64,000 nucleotides of DNA, from contig NC_072467.1 in NCBI RefSeq assembly GCF_027596085.1, forward strand, positions 9,477,476 through 9,541,475. The letters are read 5' to 3'. Both the position numbers and the translations under genes were made by a program. This DNA comes from Anoplopoma fimbria (taxonomy: Eukaryota > Chordata > Actinopteri > Perciformes > Anoplopomatidae). The notes under the pieces were generated by a model that had not been told where the DNA came from, did no database searches, and was given only the letters and a program-made list of their open reading frames with translations. This document shows, one piece after another, positions 51,449 through 62,700 of the stretch. Numbering within the stretch: position 1 is the stretch's first letter; every line of letters begins with the position of its first letter.

Positions 51449-52497
51449 ATCCTTTTGAGGAAGTAATAACATCTTTTTTGAAACCAGATAGGGAGCAACT
51501 ATGCTGTAATCGTCAAATTGCCAACTCTTTGCTGGAAAAATAAAAAGCAATGCAATTTTCTAAATATTTTCTATCAGTACCTAATTTTACAATAGTTTGT
51601 GCTATGTGTGTAACCTGTAAATGGCAAATATGAAATCATTTTTCACTCATGATTATTGAAAATATCGCAGTATAATTATCACTGTGTTCAGAAAGTGAGA
51701 ATGTGGCAGCAATTGTTTTGTCTGCTTGTTTGCAAGTGCTCAGTGTCATTACCATAAGCTGCAGTCAGTTGCTATTGTTTGTCTTGGCTTTGGAATCATT
51801 TCAAAACTTTGATGCTCACAGCTTGGTTCTATGCAACTAGTGCCAAGCTGGAAATCACACCATATAATCAGGCAAATCAAATCAACAAATTCATGAAAAA
51901 CCTAAACTAAAATGCTTGTTTTGTTATTGCTATGGAAACATACTTTTCTGGACTGGATACAGTATAGAATGACTGATTTTAATGTTAATTCAACATTGAC
52001 AGTCAATTATTATTTAAGCAAACAACAACCCTCTAAACTACAATTCATAAGCATGTATGGTGATGAGGTTGTGATTTGGTTAAACTGAGAGCAGCAGTAA
52101 TTGGAAACGTTACACCTACGAGTCCCTGCATAATCATATTACTTCCCATGTCAGGATCTTTACACTCCTTCTCATTTCATCAGAGACAAACTGTATCTGT
52201 GAGCATGAAGCCAAATGCCTGATTGTTTTGCTCCAATGGGCTTTGGCTTGCACGGATGAGTAAAGGTTAATTATATAAGCAGTGCACAAAGGACTCCTGA
52301 GCTGCCGATAAAATGTTGAATTAAAGAGCTATATTCGTTCCTTGTAGAATAAGCATTTATCGTATAATTTTATTAGTTTGTTACAAAATCTTATTTTATT
52401 TCCTCCTTAGCCAGCGTCTTGCCAGATTCCAGTCAGCTTCATTAACAATAACTGTCACGTTACACAACATCTAAAACCACACTACACAACCTGAACA
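51449..52497. other. Intergenic, no gene seen
   Basis: A+T-rich sequence leading to the candidate small gene. No repeat recognised. No TATA box or CpG-rich promoter is evident upstream of 52498. Confidence 0.5.
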
Positions 52498-52799
52498 ATG
52501 GCAGCCGAGAGCCTGACAATCAGTAAGAGGAAGAAATGAATACTAACTAATGGTAGACAATCCTGTCTGTGTCTGCAAGGACTTGTAAATGTGTGGGTGG
52601 GGGGGCGGTCTGCTGTGGGTTCCCAGGAGATTTCCCTCCCATCAACAATACCGAGGCGGGCTGAGTGTTTGCTCTTGTCATTCACCTGCCAGATGACGCC
52701 AGAGATGAACCAGCCAACAACAGCTTGAGTCAACTCCAGGCTATGATGAGAGAACTGAGCTACGTCCTTACTCCCCCAGCTGCTTCCAACTCTATGTGA
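52498..52799 (+). CDS. Candidate two-exon short ORF, unknown product (speculative)
   Basis: A possible spliced frame: exon 52498-52522 starts at ATG in the context AACAATGG and reads MAAESLTI plus one base, then a consensus-like donor GTAAGA. After a 170-bp intron, a pyrimidine-rich stretch ends CTGCCAG and exon 52693-52799 continues in phase to TGA. The joined product is 43 residues and includes SLSQLQAMMRELSYVL, a plausible amphipathic helix. I do not recognise it. Alternatively the second exon could end at the donor-like GTGAAG (52796) and lead to further exons, or the whole thing is chance: the complementary strand is also open for 107 codons here because the stretch is low in stop codons. 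Treat as a hypothesis. Confidence 0.2.
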
Positions 52800-53332
52800 A
52801 GTCAAAGAAAGTTACGTGTTACAAAAGCAAAACTACTTTTTTTTGTAGATGAGATACTCATGCAGGAACCACACAGATGCAGGAAAACTGATAATCATTA
52901 GATGCCGATTTCAAATTTCTTAGTTTGTTACAGTTTCTATAATAAATCATTCTAACCTTTGTTTTTTCTCATATTGAAAGCATAGTTAATGAAATGAAAA
53001 CAAGCATGTTGAAATCATAATAACCATTTTATTTTGATAAGCGAAATACAACACCACAGAGCACATTTCAGAAAGTGTTCTTGACATTCAGACCTCACAG
53101 ACTCTCCCTGTGTCCTTACAGAGAGTAATTTCATATATATATTTGAGGTAGAAGGAATTACGCAAAACACTTGCACAGACAATTAATGTTGTAAGTGCAC
53201 TGTACAACATGTTGGTGAGTGTCCACAGATGTTAGACCAGATCATTATTCTTCTGTTGTCAGAGTAACTAACTTTACAAGCAGAATACACATTAAACAAC
53301 ATGACCTTTTTGAAGTGAAGATGGTGAAAATG
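52800..53332. other. Intergenic, nothing recognised
   Basis: A+T-rich sequence without a supportable feature. Confidence 0.55.
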
Positions 53333-53355
53333 ATATATATATATATATATATATA
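53333..53355. repeat. (AT)n microsatellite
   Basis: An alternating AT run of about 11 units. It produces the Ile-Tyr repeat in a minus-strand frame, which is not a gene. Confidence 0.95.
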
Positions 53356-53414
53356 AATCAGTCAAACTAAAGATGAGAACATCTTTAATCCCAACAACAA
53401 GACAAAAATCTTCA

Positions 53415-53880
53415 GCTATGCCAGAGGCTCTGTGAGGCTGTACTCAGCAGAGCAGTTATTTGAGCTAAATGCTGATGTATGCATGGTAACATGCTAACAT
53501 GTCGATGTTCATGATGACTACCATGTGGTCACCTATTTAGTTTAGTGTGCCTTGGCATGTTAGCATTTGTTAATCAGCACTAAACCCAAAGTACAGCATA
53601 AAGCTAATAGGAATGTTGTTAGTTTTATATACAAAGACAATTTTATGATGATGGCGCTAGATAAATAGTTAATACAATGCATACAATAGTTATTGAGACA
53701 TTTCACTTAAAACCACAAATGTCAAACTCATGATAGTAGATGTAAAGTTGGGGATTCTCCAAAGTCATTAGGATTCATCCTCTGGGGACCATGAATGTCC
53801 GTACAAAAACACACAGAAAGCCATACAATGGTTCCAGACATATTTGGAATAAAGTAATGGACCAATCCACTACAGACCAA
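53415..53880 (+). mobile_element. Interspersed fish repeat, most complete copy in window
   Basis: Blocks in order: CCAGAGGCTCTGTGAGGC, GCATGGTAACATGCTAACATG, TTAGCATTTGTTAATCAGCAC, GATGATGGCGCTAGA, ATAGTTATTGAGACATTTCA, AACCACAAATGTCAAACTCATG, GGATTCATCCTCTGGGGACC and CATGAATGTCCGTAC. The same blocks recur, some inverted, at 15438, 22050, 46365 and 62430. I know this as a very abundant fish element; its superfamily is uncertain to me and no protein is encoded. Confidence 0.7.
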
Positions 53881-55260
53881 CATTACCATCTCTAGAGCCA
53901 TGTCATTGGCATGTAGCTGCTCTCATGCGACAAACAACTCATTCACTCATACACAAAAATACCATTTTCTCCACCATAGTGTGCCCTTCTCTCTATCATG
54001 AAGGCAATACGCCAGACACTGACACAGCTAGTTCAAATTTTCAGTTGACAGCACATGAAAGGCTTTATTCTACCATTATAGCCCTTCAACTCAGAAGCTA
54101 ATCATCTAAATCCCAGAAGCTTTATACAAGGCCTTTCAATGTATAAAATATGCGTTTTAAATCTATATTTAGATAATATCGTGATGAAGTATCCCCCAGG
54201 CTCTCTGCTCTCCATAGCAACAGAACAATACATTTAGAAACGAGTGCTCTTTCCACTTAGTGTCTCTCATTTCCATATTTCTACCATAACAGGGTGTTTT
54301 TTGTTCACATAATTTACATTACAGTGGCAGTTTCTAGTGGCAAGACTGACAAGAAGCCTTCAAAGCCTTTGCCCAGGGCTTCTATTAACATGTGGTCAAC
54401 TGTTTGACAGATGAAACACTGTTCAGTCCCTAGTTCATTTCCCTTTTCTATTGTAGTGAAGTATGCGGGTTCTAGCAGCTGCTGAGGTGATGAGCGAGCT
54501 GTCTCCAGGTCAGTCATAGCTTCGCAGAGCAGCGCTCATATTAAGAGTCACAAACCATTGAAAAGAGGACTGTTTCATTCATGAGGAAATAACTTTTCTT
54601 GTAATCAGATGAACAAAAATGTGTGTGTTCCTTACTGTAAACCAGTGTTTAAAGGTGCAAAACACTATTAAAAAAATCTGATATTGCGTTTTACATTACA
54701 ATGCACAGAAATGTAAAAATGTTCTCTGATTACCTCATGAAATGTTTCCTTTCAGCCAAATCAAGCCAGTAGCAACAAGTGTATCCATAAACAGGGATAA
54801 AGAGCCCCCTCAGTGCGGCTTATCACCATGTGTCCAAAGTAAATTAGCGTCCCCTGCCCATCCTGTCACATCCCGTCCTGTCCTCCTCAGACTGTGACAT
54901 TTCAGTCATGTCCCCCAGAACAGAATGTCAACCTGGATGCTGTATCCTGGGCCATTAATCTCCCTAATTGAATAAAGATGAAGAGAAACCACTGTGATGA
55001 GAAAGGGCAGAAGAGTGTCTGGGGTGTGATTTAATGACCCAAGTGATTTATGGCAGAGGATAAGACCCTGCTTAGGACTGTGTGGGTGGTGTGTCAGAGG
55101 ACAGCTTGCAAAAAATGCCCTTTCCGTGGATCTCCCTTTAGTACTCAGGGCGAACACCCCTGCTGCACCTCAGCATCGTAAATTTCAAGCCAAAGGAGAA
55201 GTGAAGTAAAAAAAGGAAAGTTTATTTCGCTTGTGGAATACTTTAGTAGTCCAACTTGGT
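53881..55260. other. Intergenic, no gene seen
   Basis: Unremarkable sequence. 54,760-55,160 is less A+T-rich, with TTTATTGAATTAGG-like and homeobox-like motifs on the minus strand; it might be a conserved non-coding stretch, but this cannot be judged from one genome. Confidence 0.5.
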
Positions 55261-55534
55261 GGCAAAAGAAAGGAAATAACCAGAAAAATTATGGAAAAAG
55301 AACAGGAAAAGGATAGGAAAAGAAAGTAAAAGGCACAGGAGAAGAATGCAAAAGAACAGTGAAGGAATCGAATGAAAAGGAATCGAAAGAAAAAGGATAA
55401 AAATAGGGACTGGAAAGGTAAGGAAATGGCTAGGAAGAAAGGAAAAATACATGGAAGGGACAAGGAAAGAAAGGAGATGGACAGGTAAAGAAAGAAAAGG
55501 AAAAGAAAATACAGAGAGGGAAAGGAAAGGGCTG
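55261..55534. repeat. Polypurine/polypyrimidine tract, GGAAA-rich
   Basis: The + strand is almost all purine over about 270 bp, with variants of GGAAAAG and AAAGGAAA scattered rather than in an exact register. The complementary frames (129 and 132 codons, rich in Phe, Ser and Leu) are artefacts of this composition. Such mirror-rich tracts can form triplex DNA. Confidence 0.85.
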
Positions 55535-56737
55535 TAGGTTGCCAGGCCAGTCCTTGCGGGACCTGTTCTGCTGAATGCAGCATTAACTTGACAAATTAAA
55601 GGTAAACCTATGTGGAATATGGTTTCTTTCAAGGCTCATTAGTGTACAATCACAATTTGTTTCATACACTGTAAGGTATATGGCTGCTGAAGTGGCTACT
55701 GTAAATATACTCTATAATTAAGCCTTCAGCACAAGGTCCTTGAGAAAGAGTGCACCATTCCTGGATCTGGCTCACTCTTTTGATTGATTTCATGTGAATT
55801 ATGAAAATAACTGGCACACTGCAGTCTGTAGTTTAAAAACCATACAGGAGTTGAAGGAAGCAAACATGCACACACCTGTTTTTAAAAAGAGAAGCTTCCT
55901 TTCCTCTTATTCCGTTACAGGTTTCAAAGGGAGCTTGATGGCATTCACAGATGCAGTGTGATTACATGGCATGTTAACGCTCCCGAAGACAAAGTCATGT
56001 CTCAGGTTGAGAGGGGAAATTTATTTTACAGCAGGGGCAGCCTGACGCAGATGTTAACAGAATCAATGCCATCTGCCTGGAGGTGGCCACTCCGCACGCC
56101 CCTGCTGGTAAGTCATGCCGTGTTTGTGCAAAGTCACACTGCGCCATCAGCTGTCAAGTCATTCATAATGAAGCAAAGGGTTAAATGTGAGCTTTGACAC
56201 ACTTACACAGCTGGACAGACACATAGTGGTATCATAGCACACAGACACAGAGACTAAGGCTCCTCCTTGTCATTTGTACGCTGTCTTCAGGCTGCAATCT
56301 ATCACACAAAACGCAATGACTGCAGGTTGGTGATTAATGAGCTTCTCAACATGTCTGAGCCTTCGGGTGCTATCCCAGAACGTGTGCGGTGTAATATTAG
56401 ATTCTCAAATACAGCAGAAAATTTGCCATGGGTTACTTGCTGTAGTGTTTTCATACAAGCCCCTGGCTGACTTTGTGGGCTTGTTTCAATATCTGTGAAC
56501 TTGCTTTTAATTCATTTATTGTTCCCTTTATTCCAACCTCATCCTTCAAGTTCCAAAATGTGCAAAAAGAATATTTTTGAGTAAATGTGGGTTGACTCAG
56601 AATCAAGGAAGGAGGATGCAGTAGAGGTTTGTTGATGTAGCGAAGCTGGCAAAGAGGAAATGAGCAACAGCTGCAACTTTATAGCAAAGAACAAGGCACT
56701 CTCTGCAATTCCCTTTTCACCTGCCTAAGCAAGTTGT
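55535..56737. other. Intergenic; possible exon-like stretch at 55921-56107
   Basis: A 187-bp segment begins after CCGTTACAG and ends before GTAAGT (56108), and one frame through it is open for all 62 codons. The predicted peptide resembles nothing I know. The rest shows no feature. Confidence 0.3.
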
Positions 56738-56855
56738 CCCTGGACCATATACAAATAAACCAGAACGCTGCTGCAAGGTTGTTGACCAGAACACATCTCA
56801 CACCCACCTTATCTTCTTTACATTGACTTTCCATCAAGTTCAGGTTTCATTTGAA
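56738..56855 (+). pseudogene. L2-like LINE reverse transcriptase C-terminal remnant
   Basis: Translation gives HIQINQNAAARLLTRT followed by LTPTLSSLH, an in-frame stop, and LSIKFRF. The NQNAAARLLTRT core, then LxSLHWLPVxFR with Trp replaced by a stop, is the conserved tail of L2-type LINE ORF2 proteins. It is a short decayed fragment in + orientation; neither the catalytic domain nor a tail repeat is visible nearby. Confidence 0.8.
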
Positions 56856-59716
56856 CCCTTATCCATCTGGGGAGCCAAATAATAAACTACTGTAAGAAAC
56901 AACCATCATTGCAAAATGTTGACTTATTTCTTAGCAAAACAATACTGATTATTCCTATTTGCAGACAGTAACAGTTAATTAGCTTATTGTGTAAAATGTA
57001 AATAGACAAAGAACATGAGGTGTCTTTTTCCTTAGAAATTATGACAGAGTGCACCTCCCCTTTGGTACTGTGTCATACTCAAATCAGGACCCATGGCAAA
57101 CAATGTATATTGTATATATTCTATTGTATCTATTCAGATTTCATAGGCTGGATTCCAATACACTGGTGTTTACAATTATTATTTAGAAAGCAATAATTAA
57201 AACAGCAGACAATGATATAATGTCATTAGGATGAAAGTCGGAGCTGGGAGTAACGTCACACTGCATTCTAGTAAGTCAAACTTAATGAGGTTTGCTCCAG
57301 CCAGGTTAGCCCTTGTGACAGCAGTAGCAATACCAGTTGATAACAATGGAATATGCCAGTATTTTACGCTTAAAATCATAGTAGCAACAGTCCACAGATA
57401 GAAGTTGGACAGTACTGTCTGTATGTCTGATTCAATTAGAAAAAAATAAGACAGAAGTGCTAATAAACAGGGTATTACTACAGGGTTATTACTGCTGATG
57501 TGCAAAGTGGACATTGTGTCTATCATGCTGTAAAGTGCTTGCAATTTTGAGTTTTTAATGTCTGTTGGTTAATTATTTGTTTCTTTTTACCGATTTTATC
57601 GTGTTTGGTTTAACAGTGTTACTATTGTGAAGCCCTTCTTGAATTCTTGGATGACTGGCACTTAAAGCAAAGCCAGCTTATGTTGAAAGTTAGAAAGAAG
57701 AGAGGAGAGCTGGGATTTCAGGTTTCAGTAAAAGCTGATGTAATGAATATAGAACAAGACATCTGGATGGAAACAAATGAAGCAAACCACCTGTGTCTTC
57801 AGGTCTGCCTCATTATATACCTCAACCGTTTCATGACAGAAAAAAAAAGAGAAGCCAGAAGTCGGAGAATCGTCACATTCACAAGTTTTTATTGGAACTT
57901 GTTTGATGTCTCATCAAACATCTCGAGGCCTGGCTGAAGTCAAAGCTCTGAAGCTCTCCAGCTGAGTAATTGCACCTCAGTGGCAGCTCTTGCCTGCAGC
58001 TGCAGACTCTGTAAGTTCACATGTATTTGGTCCCCTCATTGCACATTTACATAAAAGGAACAGAAGAAGGCCAGACTGTGGTTGAGGAGATAGTCACAGA
58101 AGGACGACGGCACCCCAGAGGATTTAATGCATTCTCTGTTAATGCAGAAAGCACACATAGCTTGCATTATTTTTACATAATGTTTTAAAGGGTGATTCAT
58201 GTATTCACTGCTATCTCACAGGCATAATTGAGATGGTATATTCATGCTGGCGACAGGACGAGGCTGCATGCTCTCCAAGTCAATTACTTAGTAAGTCTGT
58301 GAAATGCTGGCATAGGAGCAGTTGAGCCAAAGATCTATAGCAGAGCTTATTCTCGTATCTGAGCTTAGAATATAAATATTATAAATTCAGGGCAGGTGTG
58401 TGATATCAATCGATGTGGAACATTCTTTAGCAATGCTCCATGAATCAAAAAGTAAAGTTACACTGAAAAAGGAAACATCAGAATTGGCAACTCTTGCATC
58501 AGTGAAGTTGATGTTGAAGTGGAGTTGTTTATAAATGTACTAAGGTGTTGCATAATTGTGGCTTTGTGTTTGTATTTACCTTCCTCCACTTCTTCCTCTG
58601 TTTGAAAATGAATTACTTTCATGATCAATACCTGTAATCAGATATTTAGAAGAAAAGATAACATAGAATAACAGTTTTTTTTAAAGTGATCATGCAGAAG
58701 CCTTTTAACTAAAATATTCAAACCAACTGTGTAAATTCAAAGATGGAGATCTGGATTTTTGTCTTGGATTTGAAACAAATGACTTGTGAGCATCTGTTTG
58801 TTTGAGAGGCTAAAGGGATGTGTTAAATGACAGTAGATTATAAATTGTCATTAGTTAGAGACCCAGTGTCATTATACAATACAGTTGTACTCTTAAAATT
58901 AAAATAGGTTTCTCTAATATTGCATGCCTTAGCAATTATTTCCTGTAACCCTGAGTATCGTTAGTCTTCCAGTTTTAGGGGGAAATACAGTTACAAAGTG
59001 TAGAGGAAAGTTTCTACGTTTTTCTTTATAAATTGCATTGCAATAACCTGTGAGCATATACCAAAGTTTTAATCAATTCTGATAGTGTATGCTAATAGAT
59101 AAAGGATAAATGATACAGTATGCTTTGAATTCCTTAGGTATAGCTATGCAGTGCTCAGTGGATGGCATGCAGCAGATGACAGAACCATCATTCCACCCAA
59201 GAGAGAAAACTGGATCTACATTTATTTCCCCTAAAAAACCCAACTACCACAACGTTTGTCTCATCTGGTTGTACTGATCAAAAAATGCTCAAAGCTGGAC
59301 CTTCCAGACCCTATTTAGCAACCCCCATTTACCTCTGATGTTGTACATCTGAAGCAGAACCAAACATAAAAAACTTTCCTTCCCCACAGGGACATTTTTT
59401 TTTACAGAGAATTGCCTTTTTTGTCTGAAGTTTTATCATATTGAAAACGTCAGTAGGCAATATGTATCCCTCTACTGGCATGAAGAAGAAATGCATAATA
59501 GTTTGTTTTTTTTAATACCTGTCTTTACCAGTAATAGTCTTTGAGTAATATTGGATTTTTAGGTCCCTCATCAAATCAAATCCAAATCCAAACTGCAGTC
59601 CGTACAGAAAACTGCACTTTTTGGCTATGCCTTCCGTATCCCTGCGTAAGTAGGGTACCTCTTATATCGAAGTTACATCCAACGATTTCAGAGGTCAAGT
59701 AGTTTACCATGATACT
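56856..59716. other. Intergenic, no gene seen
   Basis: Short open frames at 57197-57544 (minus, 115 codons) and 57647-57937 (plus, 96 codons) lack known domains and splice partners. No repeats were recognised with confidence. Confidence 0.5.
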
Positions 59717-59774
59717 GCAAATTTCCCCGCTGCGGGACTAATAAAGGATTATCTTATCTCTCTCTTATCTTATG
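59717..59774 (+). mobile_element. LINE-like retroelement 3' end with (TTATC)n tail, plus orientation
   Basis: GCAAATTTCCCCGCTGCGGG, then ACTAATAAAGGATTATCTTATC and further TCTTATC units. It is the reverse complement of the 40845-40943 element, with the tail at its 3' side. The CCCGC-GCGGG inverted repeat just before the tail forms a small hairpin. Only the extreme 3' end is present. Confidence 0.7.
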
Positions 59775-62429
59775 ATGTTCCTGGTGTCACTCTTTTCAGC
59801 AGCGTGGGCGCATATAAGGATAATAACGTCAGATTTTATCAGTATCATCACTACAAATATCTTTTTTGATGCTGTGCTATAATGGAAACAATGCAATAAA
59901 ACCAAAATAATACATCCTAATGCATTAAAATGAAAATTAAAACAGACTTTTGCACGTTTGGATCAATGGAAATATCATAACTTACTAACCAGCAGATCAC
60001 AAAAATCATGGGTGCATTTAAAAAAGAAAACCAGCGAGAAAAATAAACTGAGAAAATTCCCCTGGGAAAGGTAATATTACAATGCATTACAACATAGAGC
60101 CTCTTTTAAAAGACTTTTCTTGTCCCACATAACATAATTTATAATTGTGCCCCACTTTCATGACCTTGTAAAAGTCAAATAGATGTAAAAAACACCCTAT
60201 TTCTGCTGAGGCCACCCTCTGTGATAACAGCAGCCCTCTAACAGAACTTTATCGCTTCTTGCTTAAACACTGCTCTGAGTCTGTGGAGCACTGTCATTAT
60301 ATATTCATACACATGGAGGTTACATGACCATAAAGCGTGGAAAGAGCAAACAAACCATCTGTCTGGCAGTAAAACCGAAGGACAGGGATGATATTCAGAG
60401 CGGATCCAGTTGCTTTTCCAGACTTCAACTTTTGCTCTTAATGATTAAAAGTGCCAGCTTTTTTTGAGTCTTGATAATCAAACTAAACTCATGTGCTGGA
60501 GTAGCAATCTAACTTTTGGTTTCAGTCCCAACGCAGATCAAGCCAAATCCCTAATACTGGATGTTTAATGTGGTAAGCTCGTCTGAAGTCGTCACGAAGC
60601 CTGTGCCCGTCCCAGGACGTCACGCTCATAAAGTAAGAGGCTTTGAAATATTAGGAACAGTCAGATAGTCCCACAGTCACAGTATCTGAAGACTCCGGCA
60701 TGAAACACCAATGTCGAAAGGCTTAATCCCAGTTTCCACTCGCACTGATCCATCAATCTGTAATGATGCCTAACGCTGTAATCCGGTTCCTCTTTCCCTT
60801 CTCTCTCAACTGTATGTCTCTCACTCTCTCTATAAAGAGGTTGGATAACACTTTTTAAAATCTTTTTAAAAAGATACAGAGTCATTAACTGTTGAATTAT
60901 ATATTAGTACATATATGACAGAAAAACAATTGTTGTGCTGCTGCTGTGCTGCTGCTGTAAACTCTAAATTACGGATAATCCTTTCTTGAATTATCTGCTG
61001 AAGTTTTTGTGTTGAGCAAAGATAATCAATGTAGTTGTTAAGATATTCGAAAACGAAATTGAGGCAGGAACCTCTGTGTTACTTTCCGATGCACGTTTTT
61101 ATCTCAAACTTATTTTGTTACTATTCATTCCAAACTTTCCGACTCTGTGTTGAAAAGGGCAAAGTTTATATCTTTTGATAAAAAAAAAAAAAAACACCCT
61201 CAAGTATTGAGAGGGAAAAATTTCAGCTATTTATATCAGCATGTATTACATGACCCTGGAATTTGTTACTGTAATATTCCAAACAAGAAAACTGGATTTT
61301 CTTCTCTTTCTCCTTTATGAGTGTGAGGCTCCCATTCTTCAATGTTCTATAAGAGGAAGAGCACACTGGGCCAGCCATCCTTCTTTGAGTTGATTAAAAA
61401 GAAAACTCCCTCAAGATAAAGGTGAAGACGGATTCCTTTAATATCTTTATCACAACACAACCAGGACACCTTGTCCTCAGCCTGCACTTCTCATAGATAT
61501 TGTCCAGTCAAAAATGATAACAGCTCTATGGTTAGCAAGGCCACCGAGGGGATAAGGGAGCAGCCGTCAGTTCTCACAGGGCATTATGGGATGATCAATC
61601 ATTTGTTGTACGGCTAGAGGGAAAGAAGAAGTGCAGGAATAAGACATGGGACTTCTGTTTTTAACACAGAGCAATTGCAAATAAGTAACCAGTAAATGAT
61701 TAATATTTGATGCCATTCAACCCCACAAATCCATTGTTTTGGTTTGATTACTTACAATGCGAAACAAACAAGTACAAAAAATGTCAGGCAGTCAAAACAG
61801 ATAATTGTGCAGCCCTAACAATACAAATTCTTGTTTTTAATGCAGTATTAAGTGTGATAATGCAGATACTGAATATAAATGTGATATTGAAGGTATGTTA
61901 GGCTATATGATAGTTAAAGGGTCTAGTCGTAGCCTATCTAGTCATGCACATAGTTTTAGTAACCCATGTTTTAAGATTAAGTATCTGAAGGATATCTCAA
62001 TAATTATATATAATCAATGGAGGTGCTGACAGCATAGAAGCATTACATTCAAACAACACAGAGTTCACAATGGAGCGCAGCCTGCTTCCTTTATCAACCA
62101 GCTGGGCTTTTCACACAGGTCCCACCAGCTTGTTATCTTCAGTAATAGTTTAATCGTCTGGCACATTTATTATAAACAGTTTAAATTATATATCATATAT
62201 GATATAAATGATCTCATTTTGATAAATGTTAAAATATGCATTCCATGCTTGCCAACCATTTTAATGTTCCTCTCCCTTTCCCCGCTGTTCTTCTTGAGTT
62301 TCAATTCCAAATATTTTTACCCAACACATGATGATATTATGAAATCTTCCCATCCACTATATTCATTAGAAATAGCTTATCACACCTATTTGTGATTGTG
62401 TTTTTTTCAATTACATACTTAGATTACTT
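59775..62429. other. Intergenic, no gene seen
   Basis: A+T-rich with a short GCTGCT-rich stretch (about 60,937-60,958) and a poly(A) run near 61,181. The minus-strand frame at 60661-60885 and the plus-strand frame at 61707-61901 are unsupported. Confidence 0.5.
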
Positions 62430-62700
62430 GAACAGCATGCCAACAAGCTAATAATGACGATACTAACATAATGATGTTTAGCAGATATGATACTTACCAA
62501 ACTTAGTTTAGCTGGCTAGTCTGCTAACATTTGCTAATGAGGTGATTGCATTATTGACACGATGATGGTGCTAGATGGAAAGTTAAGAAATTACAATTGA
62601 CATCAGGGAAAAACGAATGTCGGTACCTCATTTTATGGCAATGCATCCGATAGGTGTAAAGACAGTTTACAAACATTCATGGCTAAGTACTACATGTACA
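62430..62700 (+). mobile_element. Degraded copy of the 'GGACCATGAATGTC' fish repeat
   Basis: ACAGCATGCCAACAAGCTAA, CTGCTAACATTTGCTAATGA, GATGATGGTGCTAGATGG and TATGGCAATGCATCCGATAG follow the order of the 53415 copy. Its end shows ACAAACATTCATGG. Non-coding and diverged. Confidence 0.55.

Noticed and set aside
55185..55632. Two long minus-strand frames (132 and 129 codons) rich in Phe, Ser and Leu
   Set aside because: They are the complement of the polypurine tract, and the composition alone keeps them open.
57197..57544. 115-codon minus-strand frame with hydrophobic stretches
   Set aside because: No family resemblance, no splice partner, A+T-rich composition. The hydrophobicity follows from T-rich codons.
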